Of a DNA stretch of 5,086 nt, positions 1-5,086 are shown piece by piece. The translations under genes were made by a program, and so were the position numbers. Positions within the stretch are counted from its first letter, which is position 1. Each line of letters begins with the position of its first letter. The stretch is from Candidatus Latescibacterota bacterium (lineage in GTDB: Bacteria; Latescibacterota; 4484-107): positions 1 to 5,086 of the forward strand of contig JAUWMS010000263.1 in NCBI GenBank assembly GCA_030613045.1, written 5' to 3'. The notes beneath the pieces were generated by a model. That model did not search any database and was not told the DNA's origin. It saw nothing but the letters and a program-made list of their open reading frames with translations.

Positions 1-191
1 TAGGGCGCGTGATTGACGTCCCCGACAGCGAGATCCTCCGTCAGCGAAAACCCCGCTCCGCGCCCCCACGTCACTGCGTCGTCGGCTCCCGATGCCACCT
101 GCCGCTCCATAGTGGTCTCTGTTCCCTCAGACAGCCCTCCACCGACCACAAGCCCAAGTATGACAGCGGACCACAAAATCCTTCTTCGCAT
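1..191 (-). CDS. N-terminus of an exported protein of unknown function (partial, runs off the left edge)
   Basis: An open frame starts at the ATG at 191-189 and stays open for 63 full codons to the window edge, so the 3' end is missing. The start is supported by AAAGGA at 205-200, eight bases upstream. The protein opens with a clear Sec signal peptide: MRRR, then a hydrophobic stretch from about residue 5 to 20 (ILWSAVILGLVVGGGL), with likely cleavage around residues 21-24. The mature part begins TETTMERQVASGADDAV and continues with a Gly/Ser-rich stretch. The pattern 'VASGADDA...GFSLTEDLAVGD' reminds me of extracellular domains at the start of large secreted proteins in environmental bacteria, where 'ASSDDAEE..G..SLTSSDLEL' is followed by a beta-sandwich. 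That is recollection from a short stretch, not a domain match. It follows the amidohydrolase gene by 90 bases on the same strand and may be co-transcribed with it. Export is fairly sure; function is unknown. Confidence 0.75.
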   Translation of the reverse strand, partial: MRRRILWSAVILGLVVGGGLSEGTETTMERQVASGADDAVTWGRGAGFSLTEDLAVGDVNHAP

Positions 192-242
192 CTCCGCATT
201 CCTTTCTCTTGGAAATGAGTAGCAGATGATTCGTTGCCCCTC

Positions 243-277
243 TACCGATTACCAGTAACCAGCTACCACTCACCAGG
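243..277. repeat. Tandem 7-base repeat, ACCAGT-like
   Basis: Five consecutive heptamers are visible on the plus strand: TACCGAT, TACCAGT, AACCAGC, TACCACT and CACCAGG, with consensus NACCAGT. They begin just past the stop codon of the amidohydrolase gene (282-284) and lie in the 90-base gap before the next gene. The period of exactly seven with drifting units resembles decayed heptameric short tandem repeats of the kind described in cyanobacteria and other bacteria. No inverted partner is evident nearby, so a transcript hairpin is not expected. Confidence 0.6.
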
Positions 278-281
278 AGCA

Positions 282-1859
282 TCAGGACGACCTGCCGGCC
301 AAATGGAGCAGTCCCGCCATATTGCCCCCCAAAATCTTCTTCTTATCCGAAAGCGGTATCCGGGCATATCCCGCCCAGCCCAATTGCGAGCGGGGATCCC
401 GGTACGCCCAGTCCGAGCCATAGAGAACCCGATCCGCACCGACCTGCTGCACGAGATATTCGATCATCCCGTAGGGTCTCGGCGTGTACGTGATCTCTAA
501 ATACACACCGGGATGCTTCTTCACCAGGATGATGGATTTCTCCGCCATCTTGTAACTGCCGCCGGAGTGCGCCAAGATAATCTTCGCTTTGGGATATTTC
601 TGACAAACGCGATCCAGCCGCTCGTATCCTCCTTCAGGCACATCTATGAGCACAGGTACATCCAGCTTCTCCGCAACCTGCCACACGGATTCGTATCCCG
701 GCTCGTCGAGCGGATAGTCCCCGTGGCTCGTGGCGTGAATCTTGATCCCCTTCATGCCCAACTCCCCGAAGCATCGCGCCAACTCGGGTTCCACGTCTTC
801 AGGATATCGGGGATTGACCACGCCGTAACCGACGAACCTGTCAGGAAATCGCCGGACGCCCTCGGCTATTTTATCGTTCCCAAACGCGCAATCCGGCCCG
901 ATACTGGCCATATGGCTGACACACAGGATGTCAATGCCCAACTTATCCGCCAGACCGAGCATCTCCGCCGGATCGTGGGAAGGCACGTAAAAGCCGCTCC
1001 CCAGTCCCATGTGGCAGTGAGAATCTATGACCCGCGTACCGGTGAGAGGACGCCCCTCGCGCAGCGCGGCCATAATCTCATCACACGGCTCCCCCTTGCA
1101 CATCACCGGGGACGCTCCCAATCCGAGCAGCCTCCGGAGATTCCCTCCGGCGATCCGCTCCTTCTCCGCCGCGCGTATGTCCGCGTGCGTGACCATCGTA
1201 ACCGCAGCGCCGGGCGAAGCATAAGGAAGGTGCGTTCCGAAAACAAGCCGATCCGATCCGAACTTCCCGCAAAATTCCTCGATCCCCTGATACGCCTGAA
1301 ACTTGCCGATCCCGAGATGCAGATTCGGGAAATCCCTCAAAAGAGGATACAGTTTTCGGTTGCTCCGCCAATCCGCTTCGGTAAGCACAATGGGAAGCCC
1401 GGGATGCCGTTCGCACACGCCTCCCAATTCCCTCATATCCACCTGGTCGAGATCCAGGAACAAAGGAATCCTCTCCTTTTCGAGCGCACGGAACAACGTG
1501 CCGCAAGTACGATTATCGAGGAAAAAGCCGTGATCTCTGGGGAATATCCTCGCGGCACGCACCCCTTTGAGCTTCATCTCGCCCACGATCTCTTCGGGAC
1601 CCTGCATCTCCGAAGTGGCTTCGGGGAGAAGCACCCACACAGGATACAAGCCTCGATGCGGGGCAATCTCCTCCAAAAGCATCCGATTCCCCGCCGTCGG
1701 ATGATACTCCCTGGCCAGAGCGTGAAACACCAACGCCTCATCCATCCCTACAAATTCCATCTCAGCGACAAGCGCATCCGCCGAATGAAACGACCCCGGC
1801 TGTGGAACGCTTACCCTTCCAATCATACAATTACCATCGAAGAAACTCAGGGAAGCCAT
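282..1859 (-). CDS. Tandem two-domain amidohydrolase-2 family protein (degenerate N-terminal barrel, metal-binding C-terminal barrel)
   Basis: This is a 525-residue cytoplasmic protein with no signal peptide. It starts at the ATG at 1859 behind a strong AGGAGG at 1872-1867, seven bases away. It holds two amidohydrolase-2 (ACMSD-like TIM barrel) domains, about residues 4-247 and 276-523. Single-domain members are usually 250-350 residues, so each half is a compact copy. The C-terminal barrel has the metal motif HCH at 281-283 (VIDSHCHMG), the strand-6 His431 (IILAHSGG) and the strand-8 Asp483 (VLYGSDW); the usual strand-5 His is replaced by Asp406 (VPVLIDVPEGG). The N-terminal barrel has NCM (10-12) where HxH should be, TEA at 160-162 where the strand-6 His should be, and GTH at 208-210 where GSD should be, so it probably does not bind metal. 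Family members hydrolyse or decarboxylate small ring or carboxylate compounds; the substrate here cannot be read. Family and architecture are clear; the precise reaction is unknown. Confidence 0.9.
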   Translation of the reverse strand: MASLSFFDGNCMIGRVSVPQPGSFHSADALVAEMEFVGMDEALVFHALAREYHPTAGNRMLLEEIAPHRGLYPVWVLLPEATSEMQGPEEIVGEMKLKGVRAARIFPRDHGFFLDNRTCGTLFRALEKERIPLFLDLDQVDMRELGGVCERHPGLPIVLTEADWRSNRKLYPLLRDFPNLHLGIGKFQAYQGIEEFCGKFGSDRLVFGTHLPYASPGAAVTMVTHADIRAAEKERIAGGNLRRLLGLGASPVMCKGEPCDEIMAALREGRPLTGTRVIDSHCHMGLGSGFYVPSHDPAEMLGLADKLGIDILCVSHMASIGPDCAFGNDKIAEGVRRFPDRFVGYGVVNPRYPEDVEPELARCFGELGMKGIKIHATSHGDYPLDEPGYESVWQVAEKLDVPVLIDVPEGGYERLDRVCQKYPKAKIILAHSGGSYKMAEKSIILVKKHPGVYLEITYTPRPYGMIEYLVQQVGADRVLYGSDWAYRDPRSQLGWAGYARIPLSDKKKILGGNMAGLLHLAGRSS

Positions 1860-1866
1860 AAGCTTT

Positions 1867-1872
1867 CCTCCT
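1867..1872 (-). promoter_or_regulatory. Strong ribosome binding site of the amidohydrolase gene
   Basis: The minus strand reads AGGAGG here, a perfect core Shine-Dalgarno match, seven bases before the ATG at 1859. It fixes the start of the two-domain amidohydrolase. This matters because the N-terminal barrel has an aberrant first motif (DGNCMIG), which might otherwise suggest a wrong start. Confidence 0.85.
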
Positions 1873-1920
1873 CTTGTGATCTGTCAACAATCACCGCAAT
1901 CCCTCATGCCGCTTTCCCCT

Positions 1921-1946
1921 CGTTCCCACGCTCCTGCGTGGGAACG
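1921..1946. repeat. REP-like perfect palindrome (11-bp stem, 4-base loop)
   Basis: CGTTCCCACGC at 1921-1931 and its exact reverse complement GCGTGGGAACG at 1936-1946 flank the loop TCCT. The sequence GTTCCCACGC...GCGTGGGAAC is, from memory, a palindrome that recurs as a dispersed element in many unrelated bacterial genomes, similar to REP elements mobilised by RAYT (Y1-type) transposases. In the amidohydrolase transcript it would form a very stable hairpin about 60 bases before the start codon. No T-run follows on the minus strand, so it is not a standard terminator. Confidence 0.75.
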
Positions 1947-2020
1947 CAACTTATGGAGAAACTATTTAGCCTTCAATCCTAAGTAATTTTTATTTTGCTC
2001 TTGTTATGTTCCTTCTCAAG

Positions 2021-2112
2021 TATTCAGGAGTCAGGAGTCAGAATTCAGAATACTGAAACCGCTGTACGAGCTTTCTCCTCCTGACTTCTGACCCCTGACT
2101 CCTGACTTCTAA
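2021..2112. repeat. Heptamer repeat arranged as a large imperfect inverted repeat
   Basis: The left arm has, on the plus strand, four heptamers in exact register from 2024: TCAGGAG twice, then TCAGAAT twice (to 2051). The right arm has, on the minus strand from 2112 down to 2078, TTAGAAG, TCAGGAG, TCAGGGG, TCAGAAG and TCAGGAG. The arms at 2024-2050 and 2079-2105 pair with about 24 matches of 27 around a 28-base loop. Transcribed RNA would therefore form a long hairpin between the oxidoreductase stop and the amidohydrolase start. It looks like a dispersed non-coding repeat of the short tandem heptamer type, and could act as a weak terminator or transcript stabiliser. Confidence 0.8.
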
Positions 2113-2152
2113 AGGGAGAGGCACAAACCCGCAAGAGCATTCTGAAGATTAC

Positions 2153-3439
2153 TTAAATAATCAAGACGCCCTGTTTTTTCAACGTCGCGCGCAGTGTGTC
2201 CGTGGCGATCTCCGAGACGGCAGCGCCCGATTCGAGGGCCAGATAGGAGGCGACACCGGCCGCCTGGCCCATCTGATTGCAATTGACCATCACCCTCACC
2301 GCGCCGAAGGCTCCGACGTCCGCGTCAATCATCCTCCCGGCGATCAACACGTTCATCGCGCCTTTCGGCACCAGGGAGGCGTATGGAATTTGATAGAACG
2401 TGGCGTCCTTCAGCTCGCGAAAGGTCACGCCCGCTCCCTGGGCGCTGTGAATGTCCACAGGATAACTGCCGTTGCCGATCGCATCGGGGAATCGCTGGCC
2501 GCTCACAATCTTCTTTTCAGTAAGTGCGTGCAAGCATCGAACGTGGCGCGTCTCACGAAGACCGATCTTCGTAGGCAGGGCGACCAACGGCACACCCTTG
2601 TGGTCCATGAAATGCGCTCGAAGAAGATCGCAGATGGCGCGCACCTGACGCCGGCCTTCCATCTCGGCCCGGGTAAGCTCGTCGGCGTCGCTGCAATCCG
2701 CGCCGAACACCCTGGTCCCTGCCAGCATCGTCTCATCATGACCGCCGGGAATCCCAGCCGACCACGAGAAGCCCTCCGGCAACGCATTCGGAAACCTCTC
2801 ATCGAAGAGGACCCGATGCACGTTGAACCCGTGGTGGTGTTTGGCAATGTCGCCCAATCCCCGCAAGATAGCGCACATCGTGGGCGGTTGAATATGCTCG
2901 TGCTTGTAACACGGGAGACCCATTCGAGCCACCACGTCGGCGTCGCCGGTGGCGTCTACGAAGTACGACGCCCGAATCGCCCGCCGTCCCGACTTGTCCT
3001 CTATGACGGCGGCGACCAGCCTTCCGTCCTCCACCACAGGCGCTACGAAAAGGGCGTGCAGGAAAGGACGAACGCCTGCTTCGGCGATGAGCTCATCCAG
3101 TTCAATTTTCAGTTCTTCCGTGTTCAGGATGTAGGCATGGCGAGCAGTTTCTCCCACGATGACCGCGTCGCGCCGTTTCAAACGCTCGATCATCTCCGTA
3201 GTCAGGCCCGCGATGATCTGCCTCTCCCCCGTGGTGTCGTGGGTCGAGTGCCAGATGTTGACCAGACTGGCCGTCGCAACGCCGCCGAAGAAGCCATTGT
3301 GCTCAACAAGAACGACCTCGGCGCCCAGCCGGGCTGCGGCAACGGCCGCGAACACACCCGTACAGCTCCCGCCGACCACGCAGACGTCGCAATCGGCTAC
3401 GACGGGCGTATCTCGAGGTTCTTCGCGAATCACGTTCAT
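2153..3439 (-). CDS. FAD-dependent oxidoreductase (FAD_oxidored family)
   Basis: This 428-residue protein is a complete member of the FAD_oxidored group of flavoproteins (glucose-inhibited-division/succinate-dehydrogenase-like fold). It has an N-terminal Rossmann ADP-binding motif at residues 17-46 (DCDVCVVGGSCTGVFAA..., with Gly23, Gly24 and Gly28, and acidic Glu46 to bind the ribose). It also has the family motif VDATGDADV at 161-169, IGLRETR at 292-298, and the C-terminal FAD-binding block IPYASLVPKG...VLIAGRMIDADVGAFGAVRV at about 351-383, ending with the typical MGQAAGVAS helix. There is no signal peptide or membrane segment, so it is probably cytoplasmic. Length and start are normal, with AAGGAGGT nine bases before the ATG. 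Relatives in environmental bacteria are numerous, and most have no known substrate. It lies 80 bases after the beta-helix gene on the same strand and may share its transcript. Family assignment is secure; the reaction is not known. Confidence 0.95.
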   Translation of the reverse strand: MNVIREEPRDTPVVADCDVCVVGGSCTGVFAAVAAARLGAEVVLVEHNGFFGGVATASLVNIWHSTHDTTGERQIIAGLTTEMIERLKRRDAVIVGETARHAYILNTEELKIELDELIAEAGVRPFLHALFVAPVVEDGRLVAAVIEDKSGRRAIRASYFVDATGDADVVARMGLPCYKHEHIQPPTMCAILRGLGDIAKHHHGFNVHRVLFDERFPNALPEGFSWSAGIPGGHDETMLAGTRVFGADCSDADELTRAEMEGRRQVRAICDLLRAHFMDHKGVPLVALPTKIGLRETRHVRCLHALTEKKIVSGQRFPDAIGNGSYPVDIHSAQGAGVTFRELKDATFYQIPYASLVPKGAMNVLIAGRMIDADVGAFGAVRVMVNCNQMGQAAGVASYLALESGAAVSEIATDTLRATLKKQGVLII

Positions 3440-3448
3440 CTTGTCCCA

Positions 3449-3456
3449 ACCTCCTT
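3449..3456 (-). promoter_or_regulatory. Perfect ribosome binding site of the FAD oxidoreductase gene
   Basis: The minus strand reads AAGGAGGT, the full complement of the 16S anti-Shine-Dalgarno core, nine bases before the ATG at 3439. It fixes the start of the oxidoreductase and implies strong translation that is independent of the upstream beta-helix gene. Confidence 0.85.
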
Positions 3457-3519
3457 CTCAGGGAAAAAGTTCTTCCCTCTCGTCCACATATCCCCAGAGA
3501 GGCCGCTTCCGGATTGAGA

Positions 3520-3819
3520 CTATTCCTCGGAGCCAAACTCGAAAGCCCCCAAGGCCGGAGCGTTCCCCACAAACGGCAAGCCCACCTCAACGCCTTTATC
3601 CATGCACGGACTGCCCTTCGCGAGACAATAGACCTCCGCCCGCTCGAAATCGGGAACGAACTTCGGAGAAGCCTGGGCGATAACTAACGGCGAAATCGGC
3701 CCCACAAAGCGCGGCTCCGCTGTAATCCCATGAGAACCTTTCCCCGCTTGATCCGGGAACCAGAGGTTATAATCGAAGACGCTCTTCTTGGAAAGATCCA
3801 CGGGAATCTTCACCATCAC
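3520..3819 (-). pseudogene. C-terminal part of the split parallel beta-helix protein
   Basis: This frame of up to 99 codons overlaps the end of the upstream beta-helix frame by four bases (GTGA) and ends at TAG 3522-3520. Its sequence reads as the tail of the same family. DYNLWFPDQ at about residues 16-24 is the usual 'exposed strand then W/F' motif after the last helix coil. ITAEPRFVGP at about 33-42 follows, then LAKGSPCMDKGVEVG at about 66-80 and the terminal ALGAFEF, all typical of the closing segment of secreted parallel beta-helix proteins. It has no signal peptide and no properly spaced ribosome binding site before the GTG, so it is unlikely to be an independent exported gene. It most likely belonged to one continuous protein of about 510 residues with the frame at 3816-5051. 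One extra base, for example a fourth G in the run at 3821-3823, would join the two as KRGVMVK. A genuine mutation and a base-call error are both possible. Confidence 0.8.
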
Positions 3820-5051
3820 GCCCTCTTGTACCCGAAATACTCCCCGTACTTCGGACCCAGAGGCGCCGCCACGCCAAGGGACTTCCGGTTCTCGTAGAAG
3901 ATGTTATTTCGGACCACCGCTCTTACTCCTTCGGCAATCTCCAACCCCCGGTCGCACCCCGCGATGGTGTTGTTGGTAATCTCACAATCCGCCCGGATCA
4001 GCAGCGCAACCTTAGGCTCCTTCACATCCACCAGCACGTTGTTGTGTATCTTCGTGCCCACGGCCATCGCGTGAACCTGGATGCCGCCGCCGGGCAAATT
4101 CGTAGGTCCGGGTTCGTCCTCGCCGTAAATCGAATCCATGAAATTGTTCCGCACAATCGCCCCCGTGACGTTGGCTACGGCAATCGCGGTCTTGGCGCGA
4201 TACCCAGGCGCGGGCCGAAACGTGTTGCCCTCGGCCACGAGGTTGTAACAACGCAAATCTCCCTCTTCCTCACTATCCGTATTCTGTCCCAGATACATGG
4301 CCGAGAGTTGAAAGCCTTCGAACACATTGCCGGCCACGCGCGAATTCCACATCAGCTTCTTGAAGGACAGAGCCTGATGATGGTGGCCGTGGAAATAATT
4401 GTTGAGCACCTCCACGTCCGTGGCGAAGTAGAGATACACTCCGTAATCCTGCGTATCCCGCACGTCCGAACCGGGGGTAAGCCCCTCGTACGCAGGCGTC
4501 AAATCCAGGAACTGATTCTCCGTGAACAGGTGATGATGGGAGTCCGTCGGCCTGCTCTTATTGCCCCGGAGCGAAAGCCCGCCACTGCGGTTATTGCGGA
4601 AAATGCACTTCCGAACCGTGATGTAAGAGGAAGCGCGCGAGATGGTGAGTCCCGCCGAGTAGTTCGTGAACTCGATTCCCTCGATCACCACGTAATGCTT
4701 GTTTTTCAAACGCAGCCCCGCGCCGTCGCCCGTTCCTCTCAGGATCACCTTCCCCGGCTCGTCGGCCTTGATGACAATAGGCGCATCCTTCCGGCCGCTG
4801 CTATCCAACACCGCCTGTTCGCTGCCGTAATCCCCGGATTGGATGATCACCGTCTCTCCGGACCGAACCACCGAAACCCCCTTCGTAATGGTCCGAAACG
4901 CCGCGGCCTCCGACTTGCCATCGTTCGCGTCGTCCCCCTTCAACGACACGTAATACGTCTCCCCGGAAACCGGGGAGGCAACAAATAGCGATGTACACAG
5001 AGTAAGCATCAGCACAACCCTACAATCATAGCCAAAAAATGAAAAGACCAA
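3816..5051 (-). CDS. Exported right-handed parallel beta-helix protein, N-terminal part (frame ends early by frameshift)
   Basis: The 411-codon frame encodes an N-terminal signal peptide (Arg11 then VVLMLTLCTSLFVASPVSG to about residue 30). Next comes the typical opening of pectate-lyase-like secreted proteins: YYVSLKGDDANDGKSEAAAFRTITKGV at about 33-59 and VIIQSGDY to about 75. Many beta-helix coils follow with repeated 'V.NN.F' turns (VLNNYF 215-220, IVRNNFMD 299-306, KIHNNVL 334-340, EITNNTIAG 357-365, VVRNNIFYEN 379-388). Such proteins bind or cleave polysaccharides outside the cytoplasm; no specific lyase or hydrolase catalytic set can be named here. The start is uncertain. TTG at 5051 has GAGGTGG ten bases upstream and keeps the Arg in the signal peptide; ATG at 5009 has TAGGG eight bases upstream but no positive n-region; the frame is also open to the right edge. 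It ends at TGA 3818-3816, before the C-terminal segment, which continues in the other frame. Confidence 0.85.
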   Translation of the reverse strand: MVFSFFGYDCRVVLMLTLCTSLFVASPVSGETYYVSLKGDDANDGKSEAAAFRTITKGVSVVRSGETVIIQSGDYGSEQAVLDSSGRKDAPIVIKADEPGKVILRGTGDGAGLRLKNKHYVVIEGIEFTNYSAGLTISRASSYITVRKCIFRNNRSGGLSLRGNKSRPTDSHHHLFTENQFLDLTPAYEGLTPGSDVRDTQDYGVYLYFATDVEVLNNYFHGHHHQALSFKKLMWNSRVAGNVFEGFQLSAMYLGQNTDSEEEGDLRCYNLVAEGNTFRPAPGYRAKTAIAVANVTGAIVRNNFMDSIYGEDEPGPTNLPGGGIQVHAMAVGTKIHNNVLVDVKEPKVALLIRADCEITNNTIAGCDRGLEIAEGVRAVVRNNIFYENRKSLGVAAPLGPKYGEYFGYKRA

Positions 5052-5086
5052 ACTCGAACCCCCACCTCGAAGGTCTCGATCGCTCT

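Larger units (their letters stand above)
1860..2152. other. 293-base intergenic region between oxidoreductase and amidohydrolase genes
   Basis: No convincing coding frame lies here in the direction of the neighbours. The region contains a 7-base-period hairpin element (about 2021-2112), an AT-rich stretch (about 1981-2012), a perfect palindrome (1921-1946) and the amidohydrolase ribosome binding site (1867-1872). The AT-rich stretch is the most likely place for a minus-strand promoter for the amidohydrolase: TTGAGA at about 2019-2014 could be a -35 box, but I see no good -10 box at the right spacing, so no promoter is called. There is no classical stem plus T-run terminator after the oxidoreductase stop at 2153. 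Confidence 0.6.

Noticed and set aside
1882..1887. Perfect minus-strand TTGACA as the -35 box of an amidohydrolase promoter
   Set aside because: A -10 box at normal spacing would fall at about 1859-1864, overlapping the start codon, and the sequence there (AGCTTA) is poor. Transcripts would lack the ribosome binding site.
513..1982. Long plus-strand open frame (489 codons) opposite the amidohydrolase
   Set aside because: It mirrors the amidohydrolase codons, has a basic, His/Arg/Pro-rich composition without any recognisable motif, and runs into the repeat-bearing gap. The minus-strand frame has clear family motifs and an AGGAGG site.
3460..3478. Small inverted repeat AGGGAA / TTCCCT between the beta-helix and oxidoreductase genes as a terminator
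   Set aside because: The stem is only six pairs with a seven-base loop and no T-run follows it in the direction of transcription. It could be chance.
2390..3517. Plus-strand open frame (375 codons) opposite the FAD oxidoreductase
   Set aside because: It is antisense to a strongly conserved flavoprotein and shows no motif of its own. It is explained by high-GC codon usage on the minus strand.
3816..3830. Programmed -1 ribosomal frameshift joining the two beta-helix frames
   Set aside because: No slippery heptamer is present in the zero frame and I see no obvious downstream stem or pseudoknot, so mutation or base-call error is more likely.
4044..4988. Plus-strand open frame (314 codons) opposite the beta-helix gene
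   Set aside because: It is Arg/His-rich, has no signal or domain pattern, and is a shadow of the minus-strand beta-helix frame.
4989..5000. Lipoprotein signal (LTLC around residues 16-19) in the beta-helix protein
   Set aside because: The residue before Cys is Leu, not Gly, Ala or Ser as a lipobox needs, and the hydrophobic stretch continues past the Cys to a normal cleavage region near SPVSG.

Overview
The window is bacterial DNA of moderate to fairly high GC. All four recognisable genes lie on the minus strand, so transcription runs from right to left. The protein families are a secreted right-handed parallel beta-helix protein, an FAD-dependent oxidoreductase of the FAD_oxidored type, and an amidohydrolase-2 (ACMSD-like TIM barrel) protein. 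Together with the start of another exported protein, they resemble the accessory catabolic gene content of uncultured Planctomycetes, Lentisphaerae, Hydrogenedentes, Armatimonadota or Poribacteria-like genomes. That placement is an inference from family content only; there is no rRNA or other marker gene in the window.

Layout in transcription order (right to left). (1) 5051-3816: an exported parallel beta-helix protein, whose reading frame ends early. (2) 3819-3520: the C-terminal end of the same beta-helix family in the neighbouring frame. The two look like one gene of about 510 codons split by a single-base frameshift. (3) 3439-2153: an intact FAD-dependent oxidoreductase with a perfect AAGGAGGT ribosome binding site. 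(4) 2152-1860: a 293-base gap that carries two repeat elements, a 7-base-period imperfect giant hairpin and a perfect 11-bp palindrome. (5) 1859-282: a 525-residue protein made of two tandem amidohydrolase-2 barrels, the first of which has lost its metal-binding motifs. (6) 281-192: a short gap with a second, different 7-base-period repeat. (7) 191-1: the first 63 codons of an exported protein that runs off the left edge.

The same orientation and short gaps (80 bases between 2 and 3, 90 between 5 and 7) allow co-transcription of some genes, but the repeat-filled gap may separate the beta-helix/oxidoreductase pair from the amidohydrolase. A reasonable but unproven reading is a small degradation locus: exported proteins contact a polymer or glycan outside the cytoplasm, and the two cytoplasmic enzymes act on small molecules derived from it. 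No substrate can be read from the sequence. I see no CRISPR array, tRNA, rRNA, transposase or integrase. The most notable items are the dead-plus-live amidohydrolase tandem, the split beta-helix gene, and the three intergenic repeat elements.
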